NCBI RefSeq assembly: GCF_029227915.1
Contig: NC_079877.1
Span: 15,300,851-15,364,850 of the forward strand
Direction: 5' to 3'
DNA: 64,000 nucleotides
From: Hydractinia symbiolongicarpus
Lineage: Eukaryota > Cnidaria > Hydrozoa > Anthoathecata > Hydractiniidae
Within the stretch, counting starts at the first letter, position 1. The number at the start of each line of letters is the position of its first letter. This document shows, one piece after another, positions 55,461-64,000 of this stretch. The notes below the pieces were generated by a model. That model worked only from the letters and a program-made list of their open reading frames with translations. It ran no database searches and was not told the DNA's origin. Position numbers and translations under genes: made by a program.

Positions 55461-55679
55461 AATGTATATTCCACAGAGCGAAAATGGATATGGAAATAGG
55501 TCTATTTATCTTTTCTAAGAAGAAAGCCGCATACTCTACATAATTAGCCATGCGTCGTGGTCAAGTTCGTCTTAATTTACTTGTAGGGAAAAAATTCATA
55601 ATGACGGCGATTCTTTTGGTGTATTTGGCTAGATAAATCGAAGAAGAACGTTGTATATTGCAATAGTATATAGTTTATT

Positions 55680-56440
55680 TATGATATCAATTATTACAGT
55701 TTATAAACATGGACAATAGATGATGTTAGCAATTATAGCCGTGAAGAATGTTCAGAATGGCTAAAAAATATAGGTCAGTGTGCCACATCAAATGTTCAAG
55801 AATTATAAAGTTTATGCGATATCCTTTAGTTGTAGCTTAGATCCCACAGATATTCCTCCAACTACAGCTAAGTGGTGTAAAAAAGATGAAGATCTACTAT
55901 AAAAGTTGAGTCAGCAAATGTAAAAAACAAAAATATAACAGTTGTTCTTCATGCTGCAGATCCAAGTAAATCTTATTTTAAAAAGAGATGTCACTTCAAT
56001 TATGAAAACGGTAAAGGAAAAACTCAAAAATGAAAAACCTGTAGAACAGCATGTCTGCGAAGTGATAACGAAAACTGATTTGGGGAAAACTACCTCGCTT
56101 GGTCAGCAACTTCAATACAAATATACATTAAAATTAGGCAATGCTCTAGCTGATCAGGACTATTGTGGTGTAGCCTTATACAACAAAAATATTATTAGAC
56201 ATGCCATTAAAAAAGAGCAAAAAATAATAGAATATATCCACAAACCAGTTTCTAAAACAAACACTACCAGCTGTCCAAATTTCAAAATCGTTTACAGTGT
56301 ATACTCATGACACAGATAAAATTAAAAATATGCATGCTGATATAAATAAACAAATGAACCCAAGTAATAAGGTAGTAATAATTAAAAAATATATTTTTAA
56401 AGAATCATATTTCAATAACATCATAGCATTAACTATGTTT
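55680..56440 (+). pseudogene. Unrecognised gene remnant in left arm
   Basis: The longest open part is 55942-56310: VTSIMKTVKEKLKNEKPVEQ, HVCEVITKTDLGKTTSLGQQ, YKYTLKLGNALADQDYCGVA, LYNKNIIRHAIKKEQKIIEY. Upstream pieces (NYSREECSEWLKNIGQC; NITVVLHAADPSKSYFKKRC) lie in other frames, so this is a decayed gene. An identical 122-residue stretch survives in the right arm (59988-60356, minus). Function unknown. It may be a gene of the same viral-type element as the polymerase beside it. Confidence 0.4.
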
Positions 56441-56513
56441 AATTAGACATCAGATGAAACTGACATCACAAATATGAATCAAATAATGTCCGTATACATA
56501 GCTTCTTATATGT

Positions 56514-59433
56514 TTATTTCAGCATTTTAGACTTACTAGTTACAAGCTCCACATTTACCCGTTTTCTAATGTTCTCCATAGTCTTACCAAATACACTGTC
56601 ATTCATTAGTTTGAAGAAATCCTTCTCAAAATAATTTTTAGCATCGGTTCTTTTCTGTGTATTGAAGTCAATATACCTTTTTAATCCTGGACTCTGATTG
56701 AATTCTAGTACACGATGTACCTTCCCCATTTTTAACCCCAGATCTGTATACAATAGGAGGTTTCTATAATGAAGTAAATACTTTTCCTTTGTTCCCAATG
56801 TTGGCATTAATTTATTTACCTCTCCTACTGATATGTATACTTCTTCTGTATTCCCTTACAATAGTCTGACAACATATCTTCTGTCACCATGGTCTTCTCT
56901 GGTGCTAATGGATAATCATTATGTGAATCGTGTAGTTCTTCTGGATATTCTAAATCAACTTCCAATATCAATCCTTTATCACTGTCATCTTTATACTTGA
57001 CTAGGTTACACTTACCTATTTCCTTTTCTGTTAAACATCTAAATCCACCTGTTGGTAAATACTGTGACATTCCATAACCATATAGATCATAAGCATCTAA
57101 ATACATAAGATACTTTGATGACAACTCCTTATTATAATCCTTCATGTACTAATTATTGGCTTTTCCATATCTGTTAGCAATATATGACACACTCTCACTT
57201 AATCCATTTTCAATAAACTGGAACATGTCAGTATCTGTCGTTAATTCCACATTGGTCATTTTCAACATAGCATCCCAAGATTGTCCCAGAGATGTAAAAT
57301 AGTGGCCTGTGTAAAGTTTGTAATACCGTAAGCATGTACTTCTGAAGTTCTCAATACATCAGCCAATAACAATACATCTGATTTTAGGTATAAATCATGA
57401 TACACCAAACTCCTTCCATACCTTTTTAGCATCTTTATACTGCTCATCTGTAACATGTTCATCATTTAACAAGCTGTAAAGCTTTCTTTATTGGATAATA
57501 ATGTTTCAGTAAACCTATCAAAGCTATCCATATAGTCATAAGGTTATACTCCTTTTCGAGCCATCATTTCAAGCTTTTTATTTTTAAACTCTTAAGAAAT
57601 ATATTTAAGATGATCATAATTTGGATTCATGCATTGTTAATTAATATCTTTACAATTTTCACAAATTACGCACCTGCCACACGAAAGCTGGTTTTATGTT
57701 TAATTATATGGCCTTTAATTTTAATACTTTTTAATACTTTCCAAACATTTATTAGGGTTACATGTATAACACTTTCCACATTTAGTAACGTTATTGACAA
57801 GATTTTCCAAGCTGGAGCTTATAAACTGAAAGCTAAAGGTTAGATGTTTACCAAGTATGAAGGCTATGTATTTCTTCATATTATTAAGTATTACGTTACT
57901 GTTCATTTCCTTTAACTCACTGTCTTTATTCTGATATGAGTGCTTTTTGACAATTTTACCAATCTGTTGCATAATAAAATGGCTACCATATCCTCATGGA
58001 TTATGGCAAATTATAGGTATCTTATCAGTTATTCTATGGTTAATATTACAGTCTTGATGAGCCGATCCTCTATAATTACCGATCACGTGACAATGATCTC
58101 TAACCCTAATATCCTTATCAACATACTTCTTATGGCAAATATGACAACTATCTGCCTTCTTGAAATCTATTTTATTAGCCTTAGTCATATCAAATCCTTA
58201 TTGAAGTCCTTACTTTTGAGATTCTTACAATATTTGACTTCCTTTGACATTTCTTCCATAAACTTATTAACAGCATCGGGAGCTCTATATGTATTAACTG
58301 ACTTGCGACGACTAACGAAATACAACCTTATAACCATAACTACGATCTGTATGTTTTTGGTATGCTTTAGTACATGATTTCTTATTATTGGCCTTACACC
58401 CATGCACCTTCTCAGTATTAGCCTTAAAGTCAGCATATATCACAAATGGCACTTCTAGCTGTCTATGAAAGTTTTTGAATTGTAATGTGTTATTCCCCTT
58501 CTCTTGTATTCTTATAGCTTGCTCACCATTGATAACTATACAGTTCTCTGTATGCTTTAATAATATATCTTCCGACGAGAAACATTGTAGAGAGTACATA
58601 CAAAGTGTTTTCTTTCCTTATGTTCTGATTGATTGCACATGAAATTATTAAAATCCCTGATAAGAACATAATGTTTGTTTTCACCCTTTGTAATTAATAA
58701 TATTTCCATATGATCTTCGATTTTTTGTTTTGATACATATATTGGAAATGATTGTTTATCCTCATAACCGAATAAATTTATGCTGATGTTGTTTTGTTTC
58801 GATCTTATTATACTGTTTCATGACTACTGGGCATATAATTCCAGAGTAATCCAATTTATTAATGTCTTCTTTGTCACATTTCTTTATTCGTTTAGGATTC
58901 TTATCTTGTGGGTTAAGGTACCTAATATGACACCATCGAAAGCATTCATTGTTTTGATTTTGTAGATAAATTAACCCCTTTAAACTATTTTATAATTCTG
59001 TAGGTAGTTCAATACAGCTGGAACCGTTTAATGACTTGTATTTGGTTATGTTAAAAAATGTGCATCAACTGAAACAATAGTCCATTTAGTTCCCTCAAAA
59101 ATTAATTAGGCTAACTATTTCTTACTTGTTCCGATGCCACCTGTAAGGCATTTTATTCTCATTTTCATTTATTATTGTAATCACTTTATCATTAAAATGG
59201 GCTTTTTTAGTAGTTGTTTTATCTTTATCAAGTTGCTTTTCAAATTTCATTTTTAGTGTTGCAACATACTTGATACCTTTTAGTTCAATAAGCTCGTTAT
59301 TAAGACTACGGGAAATACGACTTCTTACGATTGATAGCTGTTTTAATGGATCCTTAGTATTTACAACTCCCACCTCGAATGACTTTGTTGAATCCAATAG
59401 AGCCTTTTTCAATTGTATTATACTGGTTCTCGG
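56514..59433 (-). pseudogene. Third family B DNA polymerase (Polinton-type), cut before motif C
   Basis: Reads leftward from the spacer/right-arm junction. N-terminal module: KKALLDSTKSFEVGVVNTKD, RSRISRSLNNELIELKGIKY (59122-59412). Then a Cys/His-containing piece (58312-58599: YSLQCFSSEDILLKHTENC). Exo I position VIYADFKANTE (~58410-58440) has K where E is expected. A zinc insert CHICHKKY ... VRDHCHVIGNYRGSAHQDCN lies at ~58060-58170, Exo II ICHNP-stop-GYGSHFIMQ at ~57960-58010, and Exo III-like DVLLLADVLRT at ~57350-57385. Polymerase motif A LDAYDLYGYGMSQYLP is at ~57060-57106 and motif B FFKLMNDSVFGKTMENIRKR at ~56560-56620. After VELVTSKSKMLK-stop, no YxDTDS motif follows. The zinc insert places it closer to the element 1 polymerase than to that of element 2. 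Confidence 0.8.
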
Positions 59434-59490
59434 CTATTGTAAGGGAATACAGAAGAAGTATACATATCAGTAGGAGAGGTAAATAAATTA

Positions 59491-59784
59491 ATGCCAACAT
59501 TGGGAACAAAGGAAAAGTATTTACTTCATTATAGAAACCTCCTATTGTATACAGATCTGGGGTTAAAAATGGGGAAGGTACATCGTGTACTAGAATTCAA
59601 TCAGAGTCCAGGATTAAAAAGGTATATTGACTTCAATACACAGAAAAGAACCGATGCTAAAAATTATTTTGAGAAGGATTTCTTCAAACTAATGAATGAC
59701 AGTGTATTTGGTAAGACTATGGAGAACATTAGAAAACGGGTAAATGTGGAGCTTGTAACTAGTAAGTCTAAAATGCTGAAATAA
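59491..59784 (+). pseudogene. Inverted copy of polymerase motif B region (right arm)
   Basis: The right arm repeats 97 residues of the third polymerase on the opposite strand (MPTLGTKEKYLLHYRNLLLY through FFKLMNDSVFGKTMENI). It starts abruptly at the arm boundary, within the CKGIQKKYTYQ segment. It is a by-product of the inverted duplication, not a separate gene. Confidence 0.8.
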
Positions 59785-59987
59785 ACATATAAGAAGCTAT
59801 GTATACGGACATTATTTGATTCATATTTGTGATGTCAGTTTCATCTGATGTCTAATTAAACATAGTTAATGCTATGATGTTATTGAAATATGATTCTTTA
59901 AAAATATATTTTTTAATTATTACTACCTTATTACTTGGGTTCATTTGTTTATTTATATCAGCATGCATATTTTTAATTTTATCTGTG

Positions 59988-60356
59988 TCATGAGTATACA
60001 CTGTAAACGATTTTGAAATTTGGACAGCTGGTAGTGTTTGTTTTAGAAACTGGTTTGTGGATATATTCTATTATTTTTTGCTCTTTTTTAATGGCATGTC
60101 TAATAATATTTTTGTTGTATAAGGCTACACCACAATAGTCCTGATCAGCTAGAGCATTGCCTAATTTTAATGTATATTTGTATTGAAGTTGCTGACCAAG
60201 CGAGGTAGTTTTCCCCAAATCAGTTTTCGTTATCACTTCGCAGACATGCTGTTCTACAGGTTTTTCATTTTTGAGTTTTTCCTTTACCGTTTTCATAATT
60301 GAAGTGACATCTCTTTTTAAAATAAGATTTACTTGGATCTGCAGCATGAAGAACAA
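59988..60356 (-). pseudogene. Same gene remnant in right arm
   Basis: Inverted copy of 55942-56310 with no amino-acid change seen over the 122 residues, although other parts of the arms differ. Confidence 0.4.
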
Positions 60357-63300
60357 CTGTTATATTTTTGTTTTTTACATTTGCTGACTCAACTTTTATA
60401 GTAGATCTTCATCTTTTTTACACCACTTAGCTGTAGTTGGAGGAATATCTGTGGGATCTAAGCTACAACTAAAGGATATCGCATAAACTTTATAATTCTT
60501 GAACATTTGATGTGGCACACTGACCTATATTTTTTAGCCATTCTGAACATTCTTCACGGCTATAATTGCTAACATCATCTATTGTCCATGTTTATAAACT
60601 GTAATAATTGATATCATAAATAAACTATATACTATTGCAATATACAACGTTCTTCTTCGATTTATCTAGCCAAATACACCAAAAGAATCGCCGTCATTAT
60701 GAATTTTTTCCCTACAAGTAAATTAAGACGAACTTGACCACGACGCATGGCTAATTATGTAGAGTATGCGGCTTTCTTCTTAGAAAAGATAAATAGACCT
60801 ATTTCCATATCCATTTTCGCTCTGTGGAATATACATTCCACAATACCGAATAAAAATACTCCGGGGGGGGGGGGGCTTATTAAATTCGGGAAGTTTTAGA
60901 CGGGGGGCTTAATAGAAGGGAGGGGGCTAAATAAATAATAGAATTTTAAACACATGTTATATATTTCAAAGTAGTACAAAATGTTAACTTCATTTGTTTC
61001 ATCATCATCTTCATCTAACTGAAGAAGTTCTACGTCTTCCATGCAACGTTCCAACTGGTCACAAAAAATTGGAAGATGGACTTGTAGAGCCTGGAACATA
61101 CACAGCCCGTCGTAAAAAAAACATAGATATTTTGCCGAAAAAATTTGGAGAGAAAAAATTGAAGCTGCAGCATATGGATGTCGTTGTATATGACGTTAAC
61201 GAATAATATTGAATTTACTTGACTACTTCTACCTTTTTGTTTTATTTTTTATTTGTATTTTTATTATTATTTTTTTAGGGGGGGGGGGCTAAATAAACGA
61301 AGGGAGGGAAATAACTTTTTTTGAGTCACTGTAGGGAAGGGGGAGGGGGCTAAATAAAGGGAGGGGCTAAATACCTTTCTGAGTCGCTGGAGGGGAGGGG
61401 GGTTAGGGGCGGATTTAACAATGTTGTACTTGTGTAAATACACCAGCAATAATTCAGCTCAAAAAATTAAGGTGTATCTCTCTGAGCCTTTTGCTCTCTG
61501 ATTTTTACGCCAATTATTAAAATGAACTAGACTAACGCCTGCCAGCGTCCGTCGCCGTATAAAACTGATTTATGTCCCCCCCCCCCCCCCCCGGTTTCGG
61601 TTTTGTTGTCCTGCTTTTTGCGAAGCAATTGAGCTTCCCCAGCGAAGCGAAATTGTAGAGCACGTTTGCCACCCGAAGTATACTAAGAGAATTATTGAGA
61701 TTTTCAAAATTTCGATAGAAACAAAATCACATAAAATTAGCGTAAGGAAATATGACTGATATTTTTCCACAAAAATGTAGGTTAATTTTTTGTCTACTAG
61801 AACAAATAAGTTTGGACCGAGCAGCTGAAATACAAGTTAGCTGAAATAAAAGTTAGCTAAAAATGCCAATGAGTTGGCTTTGTACCCCCTGACCCCGTCT
61901 TTCGTCCCCCCCCCCCTCCTCGTTTTTTCCCGATTTTCCATTTGCCGAAAGCAAAGGACTGGGAAGTACACTCAAGCAATCAGGAAACGGCTTTCGGCTA
62001 ATTTGAATTATTGTATATTTTACAGAACTAACAAAAATACACAGTTTATACCAAGTCCTGATAATAATTGGCTTAGCTGGCATGCTTTTTCTCGTAATAT
62101 TTGAAGTTGGAAAGGTTGTACCTTTTCATTGAAGGAACACTATATTAATTTGTACGTTTATAATGCGCAAAAGCGTGTTATATTTATCGCTTCATTAAAA
62201 AGAAGATTATAAAGTACCGTATTATTAGCTTGAATTGGAAAAAATTGGAAAAAAATGAGTTGCGAAGGTATGGATGATTTGAAAGTTATTTTTATGTTTT
62301 TTCCTTGGTTTTATGCTAGCTAACTAAAGTAATTTTTCGTGCCTGAGGCCACCATGGAAAATGCTTTTTGTTGTTATCCTTCAATTAAATCATCAGCTAG
62401 CTACCTCTAGGTAGCTTCTGTCAGAGAAGGAAATTTAATCGACAAGTTGAATGACTCTTTAAGTATGTGAAACTACATAATACACCTTAAAAACACTTCG
62501 TGTTTTTCGTAACTTTTGTGTTCAGTATGGTAGATTAGTATGCGTGTGAGTGTTTCAGTCTCAGGAAATCTTTATGTGGTGCATTATTATTACTGTCAAA
62601 TGTTGAATTTCTTGAGTTTTTTTATATTGTGGCAGGGGTTATTTTAAATTTCGAATTTTTGGAACAAAATAAATAAGTAAATAACCTTCGGAAGAGTTCA
62701 TTTATTATTTTGTGCAATAATAAACACACTAGAGTTATTAATAAATTTATAAAAAGAATGGCACTTGCCACCCATACTACTCAGGAAACAAACTAATGGA
62801 CAAATCTTCCTCCTCTAAAAGGAATTGTGAAAACGAAAGAAAATTTTATCAGAGGAACATTGGTTTGTAAATCTTAAAATACTTTCAGCGAAAACCAGTC
62901 GATTTATTGATATGTTTTTTATTAAGTTACAGTTAAAAGTTCTTTTAATATCAGCCTGCTGTTTCTTATGATCTTGTTTCTTATTGTAAAAACACGTTTG
63001 TTTACAATAATTCAGACAAACTGATATTTTTTAGAATGAAACTACTCCTATGTATAAAAACGATTGTTGTAACTTCTAAAATTTCAGTGTGATTATGCCT
63101 GTAACATGGATCATGTTTTTAAATGAATTTTGTCGTGTTCTTATGAGTTTTTTTGTTTTTTAGGTCAACTAACTACACCCCGCAAGACTGGAAGTTTAAT
63201 AACTCTGGAACCATAAATTGTATTAACCTGACCTCCTAGTAGCTGACTTTTTAGCATTCTCAGAAATATGGAGGAAAAACTTTCCAAAAACTTATAGCAG

Positions 63301-64000
63301 ATGGTGTGCCACGCCTATTTTTAAAGGCACTGCTCCAGTTATTTTATTTATTTTAGTTATTTTGGTATATGGTTATTATAATGGAATTAAAATGTTAACA
63401 TTTAGGTTTATATGTCTAAAGTTGGTCAAATGATTTGCGCCCTTCGCTTTCACCGCCCTTTGACGCCTGTGGGCGTTATTTTATTATTGGAGAACGCCTA
63501 TTTACGCCCTTTTTTTAAAAGAAAAATGTTTAGCCATTATTACATCACATAAATATATTGTTTCCAGTTTAAACCCTAGAAATTTATGTTACTAAGAATT
63601 GTATATGGAAAAACTGAACATCAATCTAAAAAAAACAAGTAATGAATTGCCCAAAATTTATTTTCAAATGTGAATAATATTTGTTACGTTGGCGCCTCAA
63701 AGGGTCTTAAACTAAACCAAATTTGCTGAAATGTTTATTTAATTAATAAATTAACATTATTGTCAATGTTTACAAAAAAAATAAATAAAAATCTATCATG
63801 AACTACACAAATTCAAAAAAATAAAAAAATGCTGATGTCAGCAAAAAAAAATGCTGACATTCAGCATTTGAAGTATGATTTTTAAATGTCATGTAGCAGA
63901 CATCATTCGTACCAAGTTTTATAAGTTATAACCTAATGCAAGGGAAGTTATGGGGATAGGGCATTTTTGCCCCCTGGACTACACTTCCCCCCCCCTATAC

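Larger units (their letters stand above)
52314..56864 (+). repeat. Left arm of large inverted duplication
   Basis: From gtataggggggcgagtgtag to ttcccttacaatag this arm is the reverse complement of 59434-64000, with scattered base changes and differing G-run lengths. It holds non-coding DNA, several ends of small non-autonomous transposons (gcccc/ctttatttagcc words at 54890-55440), a gene remnant at 55680-56440 and the inner 350 bp of a polymerase gene. Confidence 0.95.
59434..64000 (-). repeat. Right arm of large inverted duplication (reaches window end)
   Basis: Inverted copy of 52314-56864. The last bases of the window (ccccctatac) match the first bases used for the left arm, so the arms may continue outside the window. 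Differences from the left arm include SNPs in the open stretches at 54229-54477 versus 61853-62083. Confidence 0.95.

Overview
The window is AT-rich eukaryotic (metazoan) DNA. Genes are split by GT-AG introns, and there are several classes of transposon and no prokaryotic operons. The best lineage clue is the minus-strand gene at 670-7599: Ig-like domains, a threonine-rich stalk, one membrane helix and a tyrosine-motif tail spread over tiny exons. This is the architecture of the hydrozoan allorecognition (Alr) family. A hydrozoan cnidarian such as a Hydractinia relative is my best guess, from architecture and not from a search.

Region 1 (1-16985): the 3' end of the Alr-like gene, with a hAT remnant in its 4.9 kb intron, followed by pogo-like, PIF/Harbinger and LINE remnants, short repeats and a (CGGA)n microsatellite. 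Region 2 (16986-29667): a Polinton/adintovirus-like element of about 12.7 kb with ~274 bp terminal inverted repeats (TIRs), flanked on both sides by ATACT. It carries a broken protein-primed-type family B DNA polymerase, a packaging ATPase fragment, a DDE integrase fragment, a truncated major capsid protein, several small putative virion genes and a 26-residue-repeat protein. Most genes are broken, so it is a fossil. Region 3 (29017-40100): a 3.69 kb unit repeated three times in tandem; it contains the right end of that element plus 3 kb of flank with a LINE tail. Region 4 (43529-51581): a second, diverged ~8 kb element of the same group, inverted relative to the first. It has its own TIRs, a polymerase, integrase, HNH-type and zinc-knuckle genes and a BRO/MSV199-like gene, but no capsid or ATPase gene that I can see. 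Region 5 (52314-64000): an inverted duplication with ~4.55 kb arms and a 2.57 kb spacer. Spacer and inner left arm together hold a third polymerase, cut off before motif C.

Elements 1 and 2 can be read against each other. Downstream of the polymerase both carry three small genes in the same order and orientation (called A, B and C here). A has an N-terminal membrane anchor and a GKAHLLPKKCTE-type motif. B has a basic N-terminus with a GRVAxG motif plus a membrane helix. C is a small hydrophobic protein with a MDTNDVLK motif. Many starts in both elements sit directly behind an AT-rich TAATAAA(A/G)ATG-type sequence, which may be a viral-type promoter. These conserved unknown genes, the shared start signal and the 26-residue-repeat protein are the most likely undescribed biology here.
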